Shown in pieces: positions 19,168-28,763 of a stretch of 64,000 nucleotides of DNA. Position 1 is the stretch's first letter; every line of letters begins with the position of its first letter. Origin of the DNA: Deferribacterales bacterium Deferri_01 (lineage in GTDB: Bacteria; Chrysiogenota; Deferribacteres; Deferribacterales; Geovibrionaceae); the NCBI GenBank assembly GCA_001603805.1, contig LUZY01000013.1, forward strand, positions 284,723-348,722, written 5' to 3'. A program made the position numbers and the translations under genes. Under the pieces are notes generated by a model. The model had not been told where the DNA came from. It worked only from the letters and a program-made list of their open reading frames with translations, and made no database searches.

Positions 19168-19849
19168 TCAGCATCACACCACGCACATGTTCAAGAAGTT
19201 CTTTATCCTTCATGCCGCCGGGATTCATTGGTTCAAGAAATTTTAAATGGACTTTTTTAAAGGGATAAACTCTGAAACCATGTTTAGGAACAGCGTCAGA
19301 TGTCCCCCTTATTATAAAAGGAGCAATCCTGTTGCCTGTTCTTCCCGCCAAAACAAAAGCACCCCGTTTAAAGCTGCCCAGTCTGCCGTCTGAGGATCTG
19401 GTTCCTTCGGGAAAAAGCAGAACTGAAAAGCCTTCACTGATTTTTTTTGCCGCATTAAGCAAACTTTTCAGTCCATCCTTGTGGTCCCCTCTTTCTATGG
19501 GGATCATGCCTATCTTTTTAAGAGCAAAGCCGAAAAAAGGAATTTTGAACAGCTCCTTTTTAGCCATAAAAAGAAACTGTCTTTCTGAGAACACATGAAG
19601 CAGAACGAAAATATCCGCATAGCTTAAATGGTTGCCCATAAAGACATAATGAGAGTTTTTATCAAGTTTTTCCAAACCTTCGGTGCTGACACTGATACCG
19701 AGAAACAGAAGGAGCATTTTTGCCCATATCCGGCTCATAAGCTTATAAGGGTGCTTTGAAAAGAATATGGACGGTATCCCAATGATAACAAGCACAGCGG
19801 TAAGAAGTGCCAGATATATCCAGAAAAGGACACTGTAAACAGCTATCAC
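19127..19849 (-). CDS. plsC: 1-acyl-sn-glycerol-3-phosphate acyltransferase
   Basis: PlsC adds the second acyl chain to make phosphatidic acid at the inner membrane. The 240 residues begin with a strong membrane anchor (about 5-30). The catalytic HX4D motif is NHLSYAD, with His74 and Asp79; the glycerophosphate-binding FPEGTR is at 146-151. Its start overlaps the end of the upstream flavoprotein gene by four bases, so it is probably co-translated with it. Confidence 0.92.
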   Translation of the reverse strand: MIAVYSVLFWIYLALLTAVLVIIGIPSIFFSKHPYKLMSRIWAKMLLLFLGISVSTEGLEKLDKNSHYVFMGNHLSYADIFVLLHVFSERQFLFMAKKELFKIPFFGFALKKIGMIPIERGDHKDGLKSLLNAAKKISEGFSVLLFPEGTRSSDGRLGSFKRGAFVLAGRTGNRIAPFIIRGTSDAVPKHGFRVYPFKKVHLKFLEPMNPGGMKDKELLEHVRGVMLNELGQKDNLSTGE

Positions 19850-21213
19850 TGCTTCACCTTGCTTGCTATATCATTAAGCACTTCCGCATATGTGGGATGA
19901 TTGAAAACATAGTCGGAGATCTTATCTATGGTGATGCCGGACTGTATCAGAAGCGAAAACATTGAGCATATCTGCCCTGCTCCGTCCCCTATAACATGGC
20001 ATCCGAGGATTTTTCTGGAGTCTTTGTCGTAAACAACTTTCATGTAACCCTTCTGGGCGCCGCTGATAAGAGTTTTTTCAAGGTCTGTAATGTTGTATTT
20101 TATACACGCATATTCGCCTTCGCTGTCTTTGAGTTCATCTTCAGTTGATCCGACTTTGGCTATCTCAGGATCAAGATAAAGCACTCTGGGCATCGTTTCC
20201 CAAGGTTTTGCTGTTTTGTTGCCGATTATGGCATCCGCAGCTATTTCAGAAGTGGTGTAAGCCCAGCTTACAAGCATGTTTCCGCCTGACGCATCACCCG
20301 CAGCGTAAACATTGGGGTTTGTAGTACGCATCTTTTTAGTGAGCTTCAGGTTTCCGTTTTCATCAAGCTTAATGCCTGCTTTATCCAAATCAAGGCAGCA
20401 GATGTTGGACTTCCTGCCTACAGCTACAAAAACTTCCTCAGTCTCAAGCTTCACACCGCCGGAAAGGAAAAGGATATATTTGTTCCCAACCTTTTCCGCT
20501 TTATCAACCTTTGTATTTTTGAGGATTTCTATGCCGCTTTTCTTAAATTTTTCTTCCAGTTTTTTGACAACCTGCTGATCCATATCACGGAGAATTTCAT
20601 CTTTTGTCTCTATAATAGTTACAACAGAGCCCAGTCTTCTGAAAATAGTGGCAAATTCACACCCCACAAAGCCGCCGCCGAGGATGGTGATCTTTGAAGG
20701 CACTTTTTCAAGCTCACTGATGCTTGATACGGTAAGAAGTTTTACAGAAGAGCTTAAACCGGGGTTAATGTCAGACGAACCGGTGGCAATGATGCAGAAA
20801 TCAAACTTGATCTCCACATCACCATCCACACTTGTGACTGTCATAGAATTTTCAGAAGCAAATTTACCAAATCCGTAAACAAACTGAATGTCAAGGTTTT
20901 CAATATCTTCATTGAGAGCCTTGCGTATTCTGGTCACGGACTGCTCCGTAAGTTTCCTTGATTTTTTAAAGTCAAAATTAACAGATGAGCATTCATCTCC
21001 GCTTACCAGAGACGACATTTTCTCCGAACAGCTAGCAAATATTTTGCTCTGATACAGGAGTGAGTTAGAAATAACACTACCGGAACGGCAGTAGTTGCCG
21101 CCTATCTCCCTGTCAACAATAGTTACACGAAATCCCTGCGTTGCCAGAAGCTTTGCGGCATTGAGTCCCGCAGGACCCGCACCCAGTATCAGAACGTTTT
21201 TATTATTTTCCAT
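19846..21213 (-). CDS. Lpd/SthA-like FAD-dependent pyridine nucleotide oxidoreductase
   Basis: A 455-residue two-dinucleotide-binding flavoprotein: GAGPAG at 11-16 for FAD, GGGFVGCE near 175 for NAD(P), VFVAVGRK and a second FAD segment with VYAAGDA near 300. The C-terminal dimerisation domain ends with HPTYAE. The redox-active disulfide of dihydrolipoyl dehydrogenase (CxxxxC) is missing: Cys42 is present but the second position, 47, is Val. It is therefore not a normal dithiol oxidoreductase and is closer in this respect to soluble transhydrogenase (SthA), which also lacks the pair. Substrate unknown. It lies six bases downstream of ahcY. Confidence 0.75.
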   Translation of the reverse strand: MENNKNVLILGAGPAGLNAAKLLATQGFRVTIVDREIGGNYCRSGSVISNSLLYQSKIFASCSEKMSSLVSGDECSSVNFDFKKSRKLTEQSVTRIRKALNEDIENLDIQFVYGFGKFASENSMTVTSVDGDVEIKFDFCIIATGSSDINPGLSSSVKLLTVSSISELEKVPSKITILGGGFVGCEFATIFRRLGSVVTIIETKDEILRDMDQQVVKKLEEKFKKSGIEILKNTKVDKAEKVGNKYILFLSGGVKLETEEVFVAVGRKSNICCLDLDKAGIKLDENGNLKLTKKMRTTNPNVYAAGDASGGNMLVSWAYTTSEIAADAIIGNKTAKPWETMPRVLYLDPEIAKVGSTEDELKDSEGEYACIKYNITDLEKTLISGAQKGYMKVVYDKDSRKILGCHVIGDGAGQICSMFSLLIQSGITIDKISDYVFNHPTYAEVLNDIASKVKQ

Positions 21214-21219
21214 TATACC

Positions 21220-22629
21220 TTAATACCTGTAGTGACCCGGCTTATAAGGACCCTCTACAGGCACGCCTATATAGTCTGCCTGTTCTTTTGTAAGAGTTGT
21301 GAGCTTAACGCCGATCTTCTCAAGGTGGAGCCTGGCAACTTCTTCGTCAAGGACTTTCGGAAGCATATATACACCAGGTTTGTATTGTTCTCTGTTCTCC
21401 CATAGATCAAGCTGGGCAAGAGTCTGATTTGCGAATGAGTTTGACATTACAAATGAGGGATGTCCCATAGCGCAGCCAAGGTTCACAAGCCTTCCTTCTG
21501 CCAGAAGGAATATTTCATGTCCGTCAGGGAATGTATATTTATCTACCTGAGGTTTAATATTCAACCTCTTAATTCCTTTATAGTTTTCAAGCTTTTCAAC
21601 CTGAATTTCGTTATCAAAGTGACCGATGTTGCAGACAATAGCCTGATCTTTCATTTTTTCCATATGCTCAATGCGGATAATATCCCTGTTGCCGGTAGTG
21701 GTAACATAGATATCTGCTCTGCCGAGAGTAGCCTCGACAGTGGTAACTTCATAACCTTCCATAGCAGCCTGAAGAGCGCATATAGGGTCAATTTCAGTTA
21801 CAATAACCCTGGCGCCCTGCCCTCTGAGGGACTGCGCAGAGCCTTTGCCCACATCACCATAGCCGCATACCACGGCAACTTTGCCAGCGATCATCACATC
21901 GGTTGCACGCTTAATTCCGTCAATAAGAGATTCACGGCAGCCGTAAAGATTGTCGAATTTGGATTTTGTTACAGAGTCATTCACGTTTATCGCAGGAACA
22001 AGCAGCTCGCCCTTTTCAAGCATTTGATAGAGGCGGTGAACACCGGTTGTTGTTTCTTCGGAAACACCTTTCCAGTCTGCAACAGTTCTTGCCCAACGGG
22101 TTGAATCTTCCTTAAATATATTTTTAAGCAGCCCGAAAAGCTGTTTTTCATCTTCAGTATCTACCTGTTTATCAAAAAAAGAAGGCTCTTTTTCACCCTT
22201 ATAGCCAAGGTGGATCATAAGTGTGGCATCTCCGCCGTCATCAACAATAAGTTCAGGACCTTTTCCACTGGGAAACCTCAGCGCCTTATCAGTACACCAC
22301 CAGTATTCCTCAAGGGTTTCACCTTTCCATGCAAAAACAGGAACACCCGCAGCCGCTATTGCCGCAGCAGCATGATCCTGCGTGGAAAAGATATTACAGC
22401 TGCACCAGCGGACATCAGCTCCGAGAGCAACAAGAGTTTCAATCAGAACTGCAGTCTGAACTGTCATGTGGAGAGAGCCCATAATCCTCACATTTTTCAA
22501 TGGTTTGGATGCAGCATACTTCTCTCTGACAGCCATGAGACCGGGCATTTCATGCTCCGCAATCTGGATCTCTTTTCTACCGAACTCGGCGAGGGAAATA
22601 TCCCTGATTTTATAATCGCTAAAACTCAT
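21220..22629 (-). CDS. ahcY: Adenosylhomocysteinase
   Basis: Splits S-adenosylhomocysteine into adenosine and homocysteine, using bound NAD+, and so relieves inhibition of methyltransferases. The 469 residues contain the NAD-binding [20 protein letters not shown] near 255, the substrate regions around DDGGDATL and [13 protein letters not shown], and the conserved C-terminus PFKPGHYRY-like [10 protein letters not shown]. The larger size fits the form with a short insertion. It is preceded by metK on the same strand, so the two genes that make AdoMet and remove its product are neighbours. Confidence 0.97.
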   Translation of the reverse strand: MSFSDYKIRDISLAEFGRKEIQIAEHEMPGLMAVREKYAASKPLKNVRIMGSLHMTVQTAVLIETLVALGADVRWCSCNIFSTQDHAAAAIAAAGVPVFAWKGETLEEYWWCTDKALRFPSGKGPELIVDDGGDATLMIHLGYKGEKEPSFFDKQVDTEDEKQLFGLLKNIFKEDSTRWARTVADWKGVSEETTTGVHRLYQMLEKGELLVPAINVNDSVTKSKFDNLYGCRESLIDGIKRATDVMIAGKVAVVCGYGDVGKGSAQSLRGQGARVIVTEIDPICALQAAMEGYEVTTVEATLGRADIYVTTTGNRDIIRIEHMEKMKDQAIVCNIGHFDNEIQVEKLENYKGIKRLNIKPQVDKYTFPDGHEIFLLAEGRLVNLGCAMGHPSFVMSNSFANQTLAQLDLWENREQYKPGVYMLPKVLDEEVARLHLEKIGVKLTTLTKEQADYIGVPVEGPYKPGHYRY

Positions 22630-22668
22630 TTTTACCTCTTAAAATACACGGCAGGAATGCCATAAAAG

Positions 22669-22700
22669 AAAAAAACGGACTTTCCTTCTCAGAAAGTCCG
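22669..22700 (-). terminator. Intrinsic terminator between metK and ahcY
   Basis: Minus strand CGGACTTTC-tgagaag-GAAAGTCCG followed by seven T. It could end the metK transcript or act as an attenuator before ahcY. I see no SAM or SAH riboswitch fold in the 84-base gap. Confidence 0.85.
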
Positions 22701-22713
22701 CAAACATTTGCTG

Positions 22714-23856
22714 TTAGCCTATGATTTTCTTAAGTTCATCGACTTTGTCAGTCTTTTCCCATGAAAATTCGCTTCTGCCGAAATGACCGTAAGCTGCTGT
22801 TTTTCTGAAAATTGGTTTTCTTAAGTCAAGGGATTCCATGATACCTTTGGGAGTAAGGTCAAACACCGTCTTAACTGCATTTTCTATTTCACATTCAGGC
22901 ACTGTTGAAGTTCCGAAGGTATTTACGTTCACAGAAACAGGCTCTGCGACACCGATTGCGTAAGCAAGCTGAATTTCGCATCTTTTAGCAAATCCGCCAG
23001 CCACTATGTTTTTCGCAACCCATCTCGCAGCGTAAGCGGCACTTCTGTCCACTTTAGACGGATCCTTACCGCTGAATGCACCGCCGCCGTGTCTTCCTGC
23101 ACCGCCGTATGTATCTACTATAATCTTCCTTCCGGTAAGACCGCAGTCACCCATCGGACCGCCTATTACAAATCTTCCGGTAGGGTTGATATGATATTTT
23201 ATGTGTTCTTCATCAAGAAGATCCGCAGGGATAACAGGTCTGATTACTTTTTCTATAATATCTTCTCTCAGGTCTTGCAGTTTTATTTCATTTGAATGCT
23301 GGGAAGATATAACCACAGTATCAACTCTTACAGGGTTGTAGCCGTCATATTCTATTGTAACCTGAGATTTTCCGTCCGGTCTGAGGTAGGGAAGAACTTC
23401 GTTTTTACGAACTTTTGAAAGCTGCATAGTAAGTTTGTGGGCAAGCATGATGGGAAGAGGCATAAGCTCCTCGGTTTCATCGCATGCGAAACCGAACATA
23501 AGCCCCTGATCTCCGGCACCGCCAGTGTCAACGCCCATTGCTATATCCGGAGACTGCTTGTCTATAGTGGAGATAACTCCGCAGGTTTCGTAGTCAAAGC
23601 CGTATTTGGCTCTTGTATACCCTATGTCTTTAACTGTTTCTCTGACCACTCCGGGAATATCCACATAGGTTCTTGTGGTGACTTCTCCGGCAACTATAAC
23701 AAGCCCTGTCGTAACCATGGTTTCGCAGGCAACCCTGCTCATTGGATCGTCAGTGAGCATGGCGTCAAGAATGGCATCGGAAATCTGGTCTGCTATCTTA
23801 TCAGGGTGTCCTTCCGTAACTGACTCGGAAGTAAACACATATTTCTTTTGATCCAT
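22714..23856 (-). CDS. metK: S-adenosylmethionine synthase
   Basis: Makes AdoMet from methionine and ATP. About 380 residues with the family signatures [20 protein letters not shown] (N-terminal His and metal site), [12 protein letters not shown] and [16 protein letters not shown]. Two ATGs stand side by side; I prefer the second (23856) because AGAGGG lies five bases from it and only two from the first. It follows the rimI-DUF465 genes and is closed by a terminator before ahcY. Confidence 0.96.
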   Translation of the reverse strand: MDQKKYVFTSESVTEGHPDKIADQISDAILDAMLTDDPMSRVACETMVTTGLVIVAGEVTTRTYVDIPGVVRETVKDIGYTRAKYGFDYETCGVISTIDKQSPDIAMGVDTGGAGDQGLMFGFACDETEELMPLPIMLAHKLTMQLSKVRKNEVLPYLRPDGKSQVTIEYDGYNPVRVDTVVISSQHSNEIKLQDLREDIIEKVIRPVIPADLLDEEHIKYHINPTGRFVIGGPMGDCGLTGRKIIVDTYGGAGRHGGGAFSGKDPSKVDRSAAYAARWVAKNIVAGGFAKRCEIQLAYAIGVAEPVSVNVNTFGTSTVPECEIENAVKTVFDLTPKGIMESLDLRKPIFRKTAAYGHFGRSEFSWEKTDKVDELKKIIG

Positions 23857-23872
23857 CATTACCCTCTGTATT

Positions 23873-24109
23873 TCAGTTTGAAGAGTTTCGCTTGGCGTAC
23901 TCCACAGCGATCCTCTCCATTTTGTCTTTTCCGATAAGTTTCTGCTTTTTAATTTCTTTTATTTTTGCTTCCACTTCTGGGGGATAATATTTCAGGCTGA
24001 GGAGAGCTTCCAGATCCTGTTCCATCCTCACATGCTCATTAAAAAGTTCTCTGAACTCCGGGCTATCATTCTTAATGCTCTCAATAAGTTCAGTATTGCT
24101 TTTCAACAT
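23873..24109 (-). CDS. Small helical DUF465 (YdcH-like) protein
   Basis: A 78-residue, highly charged, all-helical protein. The pattern [21 protein letters not shown] followed by a second helix with [18 protein letters not shown] is that of DUF465/YdcH, a helical hairpin of unknown function. The start lies within the last codons of rimI (overlap of 20 bases), and metK follows 13 bases after the stop, so it is part of this operon. Confidence 0.75.
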   Translation of the reverse strand: MLKSNTELIESIKNDSPEFRELFNEHVRMEQDLEALLSLKYYPPEVEAKIKEIKKQKLIGKDKMERIAVEYAKRNSSN

Positions 24110-24545
24110 TTCTCACCTCATTATTAATGTCGAGCTTCATTATGTAGGCGTCGCAGCCCTGACCGTAATAGTCTTTTATATAACCGACTTTTTCAAAGCC
24201 GAAAGATTCATATAAACCAACAGCAGAAGTATTATCCACTGCCGCTTCAAGGAACATAACCGAAGCTCTGCGTGCCGATCTCACCGCTTCTGCCAGCAGA
24301 AGCTTTCCATAGCCTTTTCCTCTGTGTTTGGGAGCAACAGCTATGTCAGCAAGCTCAGATTCGTCCAAAACTGTGTATATAACAAAATATCCGCAGATTT
24401 CCCCTTCTTCTTCAAGAAGTTTAAAAACACTGCGTTTTCGGGTTATCTCCGTTTCAAAGTCCGCCTTTGACCACGGTTTCTTAAATGATTCTCTTTCAAT
24501 TTCTGTCACGGAGTCAAGATCATCCGCAAGCACGTCTCTGATCAA
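24090..24545 (-). CDS. rimI: Ribosomal-protein-alanine N-acetyltransferase-like GNAT
   Basis: A 151-residue GNAT acetyltransferase. IAVAPKHRGKGYGKLLLAEAV (near 70-90) is the acetyl-CoA binding motif, and EAAVDNTSAVGLYESFGFEKVG is the usual RimI C-terminal part. In E. coli RimI acetylates the N-terminus of ribosomal protein S18. Its position directly after tsaB, with 26 bases of overlap, is the common tsaB-rimI arrangement and supports the name. Confidence 0.88.
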   Translation of the reverse strand: MIRDVLADDLDSVTEIERESFKKPWSKADFETEITRKRSVFKLLEEEGEICGYFVIYTVLDESELADIAVAPKHRGKGYGKLLLAEAVRSARRASVMFLEAAVDNTSAVGLYESFGFEKVGYIKDYYGQGCDAYIMKLDINNEVRNVEKQY

Positions 24546-25113
24546 AGTTTATTTCCGCCTCGGATTTCCTGAAATACAAAGGCTCGTAGCCGCATCCGAA
24601 TTTAGTAAAGTATTTATGTTTTACAGCATGAGTCAGGTTAAGACTGCTTTTCTGCTCACGGTTTACAATATGAGTTATGGAATCTTCATTTTCCGCCGTC
24701 ACGGTCTCATAATCTGAAAATACCATATTTTTAAAGTCATAGCTTTTTTTTACATAACTTTTCATTCTAAGCTTTGCCCATACATCCAGCTGCTCACTCC
24801 CGCAGACAAGGGCATAAGCATCCATAGATGAAATCCCTTTAAGTTTTTTTCCAAGAGATGAGGCAAGCCCAAGCATAGTAGAAACGCCTATCCTGATGCC
24901 CGTGAACGAACCGGGTCCGGTTACTGTATAAAAATGTTCAATTTCATTGAGTGAGGTTCCCGAAGTTTCCAGGAGGAAATCAACGGTTTTAAGAAGATTC
25001 TCATTAATATTAGATTTCATCTTCACTCCGGTTTCAGCCAAAACAGCCCCGCAGGAAGAACCCAGCGAGGCAAAAAGCATATCACCTGAAGTGTCTACGA
25101 TTAATGTATTCAT
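24520..25113 (-). CDS. tsaB: tRNA threonylcarbamoyladenosine synthesis protein TsaB
   Basis: TsaB is the non-catalytic partner of TsaD in making t6A37 on ANN-decoding tRNAs. The 197 residues begin with the ASKHA phosphate-loop segment LIVDTSGDMLFASLG, and TVTGPGSFTGIRIGVSTMLG near 63-82 is the diagnostic TsaB stretch. It is slightly short compared with E. coli TsaB (231), mainly at the C-terminus. It overlaps rimI. Confidence 0.92.
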   Translation of the reverse strand: MNTLIVDTSGDMLFASLGSSCGAVLAETGVKMKSNINENLLKTVDFLLETSGTSLNEIEHFYTVTGPGSFTGIRIGVSTMLGLASSLGKKLKGISSMDAYALVCGSEQLDVWAKLRMKSYVKKSYDFKNMVFSDYETVTAENEDSITHIVNREQKSSLNLTHAVKHKYFTKFGCGYEPLYFRKSEAEINFDQRRACG

Positions 25114-25188
25114 TATTAAAGCATAGTATCATATTTAATGCGGAAGTCAATAACCGAGGGACGCTGTCGGAGTATAGAAATCATCCTC

Positions 25189-25818
25189 TTATATCTTTCT
25201 CAGATACGGATTATTCTTTTTCTCCCAGCCTATTGTGCTGAATTCTTCATGTCCGGGGTGAACTGTCACCGCATCATCAAGAGTAAGTAGTTTTTCAGCA
25301 ATGCCGTTTATCAGTTCAAGGTGGTTGGCATATGGAAAATCGCTGCGTCCTACCCCTTCGCAGAAGAGCGTATCGCCTGTTATCACAGCATTGATCGGCT
25401 CGATAAAATAACAAACTCCGCCGGGGGTGTGCCCGGGAGTATGGAGAACTCTGATTTTTCCGCCGCCGAACTCGATTTCATCCCCGTCTTTAACATATCC
25501 GTCCGCAGCAGGCACAGGTGCAGGTTCTGCGCCGAATAGAGAAGCATGGCTTTTGGACTGTCCGAGAAGGAATTCATCATCTTTATGTATATAAAATGGT
25601 ATACCGTATTTTTCTTTCAACTCGCTCACTGCGCCGATATGATCAAAATGCCCGTGGGTATTAAGAATCATCTTTGGCTTAAGGTTTTCGGATTCTATCT
25701 TATCTATAATAAGATCTGCATCTCCGCCCGGATCAAAAACAATCAGGTTTCCGTCATCATCAGATAAGAAAAAACAATTTACAAAAAGGGGGCGAACCAC
25801 CATATGATCAAGCTTCAT
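25189..25818 (-). CDS. MBL-fold hydrolase, glyoxalase II-like
   Basis: A 209-residue metallo-beta-lactamase-fold hydrolase. THGHFDH at 54-60 supplies the paired metal ligands; HTPGHTPGG near 125 and GDTLF near 150 give further ligands; HPGHEEFSTIGWEKKNNPYLR at the end is typical of short glyoxalase II-like proteins. The natural thioester substrate is unknown. It lies between dtd and tsaB in the same direction. Confidence 0.85.
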   Translation of the reverse strand: MKLDHMVVRPLFVNCFFLSDDDGNLIVFDPGGDADLIIDKIESENLKPKMILNTHGHFDHIGAVSELKEKYGIPFYIHKDDEFLLGQSKSHASLFGAEPAPVPAADGYVKDGDEIEFGGGKIRVLHTPGHTPGGVCYFIEPINAVITGDTLFCEGVGRSDFPYANHLELINGIAEKLLTLDDAVTVHPGHEEFSTIGWEKKNNPYLRKI

Positions 25819-25848
25819 CTAAAATACCTTCCTCGTAATATTGCCCAT

Positions 25849-26301
25849 TCAGGGCTGCCTTTTCTCTAAGATTATAGTCACAGGACCGTCATTAACAAGC
25901 CCCACTTCCATTTCCGCACGAAAAATGCCTGTACCAACCCTTTCTGAACCAAGTTCCTCACGGCATACATCAGCAAACTTTTCGTAATATTTCTCAGCAA
26001 GTTCCGGCTCAAGAGCGTTGCCGAAATCCGGTCTCAGACCCTTCCGGCAGTCCGCAGCGAGGGTAAACTGACTTACCACTATTACGCTGCCGCCTGTATC
26101 TTTTACAGAAAGACTCATCTTTCCGTTATCATCCTCAAATATTCTTAAGGCACATGCTTTTTTGGCAAGAAAGCTGATGTAGTCCTCTTTATCGCCCTTC
26201 TCTGCCCCAAAAAGAATCAGAAGCCCATCTTTTATTTCCGCAACAGAATCACCATTAACACGTACGAAAGCGGAGCTGACCCTCTGTATGCAAAGCTTCA
26301 T
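25849..26301 (-). CDS. dtd: D-aminoacyl-tRNA deacylase
   Basis: Removes D-amino acids (and glycine mischarged on tRNA-Ala) from tRNA. The 150 residues match the family length. The active-site segment SQFTLAADCRKGLRPDF (usually SQFTLxAD) near 78-94 and the C-terminal NDGPVTIILE, which holds the cross-subunit Gly-cisPro-type motif as GPVT, are both present. The gene overlaps murJ by four bases. Confidence 0.93.
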   Translation of the reverse strand: MKLCIQRVSSAFVRVNGDSVAEIKDGLLILFGAEKGDKEDYISFLAKKACALRIFEDDNGKMSLSVKDTGGSVIVVSQFTLAADCRKGLRPDFGNALEPELAEKYYEKFADVCREELGSERVGTGIFRAEMEVGLVNDGPVTIILEKRQP

Positions 26302-27773
26302 CTAAGCACCTTTCTTAAATTCACTCCTGTTATTTTGAGAGCAGCAAAATAAAGCACAGCCGCTGCTGCTATATTTATAAGCAGATGAACCCCTGCCGCG
26401 GAAAGTCCCACAGCACAAAAGCCCATAAGCGCACAGGCAAAAATAATCTTAGCTATGAGAAAGGCATTGCCCCTGAAATTAAACCTGTATTCACGCAGTC
26501 TGGAATAAAGATAAAACGAATTAGCCGAAGCAGATATACCTGACGCAAGAGCTATGCCCGCGTGCCCGAACGGCTTAATAAGAATCAGGTTTGATACTGC
26601 ATACACACAAAGCCCGATAAAAGCACCTTTGACCGGAGTACGCATATCCTTTTCGGAAAAAAACACTTTGGCAAGCAGTCCAACGTATGAAAAGAATATC
26701 ATTCCCACACTGAACATCACAAGAGCCTGAGCCGTATTATAAACATCCACTCCGGTAAACTGATTGCGGGCATATATAAAAGAGGTGATTTCATCCGCCA
26801 GAAGCACAAGCCCCAGTGTTGCAGGCATTATTATTACAAAAATTGCAATAAAAGCCTTATCTATAAGCGTATTTCTGTAAGAGAAGTTTCCGGCGGAGTT
26901 TGCTTTGCTTATCTCTGTCAGTGAAACAGCACCAACCGCTATTGAAAAAACGCCCAGAGGAAGCTGGAAAATTCTATCCGCATAATATAAATAAGAGATG
27001 CTGCCCGCAGCAAGGAAAGAGGCAATTATTCTGCCGAGGGTAAAATAAAGCTGATTTATCCCCAGCCCGGCGAGGGAAGGAACCAGAAGGCGGAATGTTT
27101 TTTTAACATCAGGGTGCATTCCGTCCCACCGGAAACGGAAACCTTTTATAAACGAATACGTAAATATATATAAAAGCTGGAGCGCTCCACCCAGAATTAC
27201 CCCGTAACAAAGCCAAAGAATATCTCCGCCGAATTTATAGCCGGCAAAAGCACCTGCAATCATTGATATATTAAGCAAAGCAGTGGACGAATACGGCACA
27301 TAGTATGAATCGTGCAAATACAGGTAGCCTGTGAACAACCCGCAAATCGTTATAAAGATAAGGTAAGGCATAACCAAACGAAGCATCTGACCCGCTGCGA
27401 CCAGAATTTCCTGTGAACCCTGATATCCCGGCATGAAAAGAAATATTATCTGCTTCGGAAAAAGAGAAATAAGAAGAACAATGGACGAAACAATCAGAAG
27501 AAGCACAATAAACATACTTGTCATATAAGAATATGCTTTTTTTCTGTCTCTCGTGAGGTTATCGCTCAGAAAAGGGATAAAGGCAGATGTAAGAGCCCCC
27601 TCGGCGAAAAATGCCCTGAAAAGATTGGGTATGGCATAGGCAACAAAGAAAGCATCAGTCAAAGCGTTGGCTCCGAAAAATGCCGCCACTGCTATGTCTC
27701 TGATAAGTCCGAAGATGCGGCTGGTAAATATCCCGAAGGATGACTTCATTACGCTTTTTAGGAAAACCGACAC
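26298..27773 (-). CDS. murJ: Lipid II flippase MurJ
   Basis: MurJ moves lipid II across the inner membrane for peptidoglycan synthesis. The 491 residues have about 13-14 hydrophobic segments and the family opening SSFGIFTSRIFGLIRDIAVAAFFG. FRAFFAEGALTSAFIPFLSD near 55 is the best-known MurJ signature, with essential charged residues. The start is taken as GTG at 27773 because the alignable sequence begins there. It is divergent from the HU gene. Confidence 0.93.
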   Translation of the reverse strand: MSVFLKSVMKSSFGIFTSRIFGLIRDIAVAAFFGANALTDAFFVAYAIPNLFRAFFAEGALTSAFIPFLSDNLTRDRKKAYSYMTSMFIVLLLIVSSIVLLISLFPKQIIFLFMPGYQGSQEILVAAGQMLRLVMPYLIFITICGLFTGYLYLHDSYYVPYSSTALLNISMIAGAFAGYKFGGDILWLCYGVILGGALQLLYIFTYSFIKGFRFRWDGMHPDVKKTFRLLVPSLAGLGINQLYFTLGRIIASFLAAGSISYLYYADRIFQLPLGVFSIAVGAVSLTEISKANSAGNFSYRNTLIDKAFIAIFVIIMPATLGLVLLADEITSFIYARNQFTGVDVYNTAQALVMFSVGMIFFSYVGLLAKVFFSEKDMRTPVKGAFIGLCVYAVSNLILIKPFGHAGIALASGISASANSFYLYSRLREYRFNFRGNAFLIAKIIFACALMGFCAVGLSAAGVHLLINIAAAAVLYFAALKITGVNLRKVLR

Positions 27774-27835
27774 AAAATCCGCCTATGTTTAAATGATAAT
27801 TTGAAATAATTGCATAAATATTTGCCCAATTAGAC

Positions 27836-27864
27836 TTTACACTTTATAAGGCATTGGATATAAT
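27836..27864 (+). promoter_or_regulatory. Sigma70-type promoter of the HU gene
   Basis: TTTACA-N17-TATAAT, with a perfect -10 box, ending 51 bases before the ATG at 27916. Confidence 0.75.
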
Positions 27865-27915
27865 ATTGTAAATTAAAAAATTCCATCAAGACACCCTAAT
27901 AAGGGGAGGTTGCAA

Positions 27916-28200
27916 ATGACAAAGTCTGAGCTTATCGAAATTATCTCTGCCGAGAACACTAACCTTACTAAAAAGCAGGTTGAATTTATCGTCAACGGCG
28001 TGTTTTCTTCAATCAAAGATGCTCTCCGCAACGATGACAAGGTGGAAATAAGAGGCTTCGGGAGCTTCAAAATCAGAGAGAAAAATTCTAAAATGGGAAG
28101 AAACCCCAAAACGGGAGACAAAGTGGATGTGCCTTCTAAAAAAGTACCCTACTTTAAACCCGGCAAGGAGATTAAAGAGCTTCTCATTAAGATGAACTGA
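27916..28200 (+). CDS. HU/IHF-family DNA-binding protein
   Basis: A nucleoid protein that bends and wraps DNA as a dimer. With the ATG at 27916 (six bases after GGGGAGG) it has 94 residues, the usual size. RGFGSFKIREKNSKMGRNPKTG near 44-65 is the beta-arm signature, including the proline-containing tip (RNPKTG) that inserts into the minor groove. HU versus IHF subunit cannot be settled without a tree. It has its own promoter and terminator. Confidence 0.93.
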   Translation: MTKSELIEIISAENTNLTKKQVEFIVNGVFSSIKDALRNDDKVEIRGFGSFKIREKNSKMGRNPKTGDKVDVPSKKVPYFKPGKEIKELLIKMN

Positions 28201-28247
28201 GAAAGTTTTCTTAATCCTCTTTTCAAACTTTTTGTGCTGAATTACTC

Positions 28248-28276
28248 CGCAGGCGGTGAAAGCCGCCTGCGTTTTG
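28248..28276 (+). terminator. Intrinsic terminator after the HU gene
   Basis: The stem GCAGGCGG-tgaaag-CCGCCTGC is followed by GTTTTG. The T run is short, so it is less certain than others in the window. Confidence 0.65.
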
Positions 28277-28306
28277 GGTGCTATTGTCTTTTAACGGATA
28301 AAACCC

Positions 28307-28337
28307 AAAAAAAATCGGCATTTTCTGAAAATCAGCC
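28307..28337 (-). terminator. Intrinsic terminator of the fliD-fliS group
   Basis: Minus strand GGC-tg-ATTTT-cag-AAAAT-GCC, then GA and eight T. The stem overlaps the stop codon of the last gene. Confidence 0.7.
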
Positions 28338-28670
28338 TTTTCTGTCCACACCCATGCGGGAAACTTTTTTTCCGTAGTATTTTTGTTTTATACTTAAATT
28401 AGAGTTAAGGTTCATTATTTCCTTGAATATCCCTGTTTTGTTTTGTTTCAGTTTGATTTCAAGTTCTTTATGCTTTTCTTCGACCTTTTGAATTGAAGGA
28501 TTGTTCAGTCTCTCATTTTCGTTCATAGCTCCCACTATCTGAACAAACTGGGCAAAATAGCTTTTATAGCGTTCAAAAAGTTTCAGAATCGTTTCATCTG
28601 CTTCTGCAGCAATAAGCTTATCTGCGAGTTCAGTTACCTGTCCGGATATGATTTCAGCATCGCATTTCAT
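28332..28670 (-). CDS. Small helical protein of the flagellar group, FliT-like position
   Basis: A 112-residue, mainly helical, charged protein that I cannot assign by motif. It is the last gene after fliD, fliS and a second small gene, where many bacteria place FliT, the export chaperone for FliD. Size and helical content fit FliT, but the sequence is too variable to confirm by eye. It ends in a basic tail (KKVSRMGVDRKG). Confidence 0.5.
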   Translation of the reverse strand: MKCDAEIISGQVTELADKLIAAEADETILKLFERYKSYFAQFVQIVGAMNENERLNNPSIQKVEEKHKELEIKLKQNKTGIFKEIMNLNSNLSIKQKYYGKKVSRMGVDRKG

Positions 28671-28763
28671 GATAATTCACACTTAAACCTTTGATAAAAT
28701 TGTTAAATTGAAAAGACGTTTTATGATACAGAGGAAATGAGAGCGGAATAATATGCTTTACCG

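Noticed and set aside
22630..22713. SAM or SAH riboswitch before ahcY
   Set aside because: The gap is only 84 bases and holds a simple terminator hairpin; the conserved riboswitch cores are absent.
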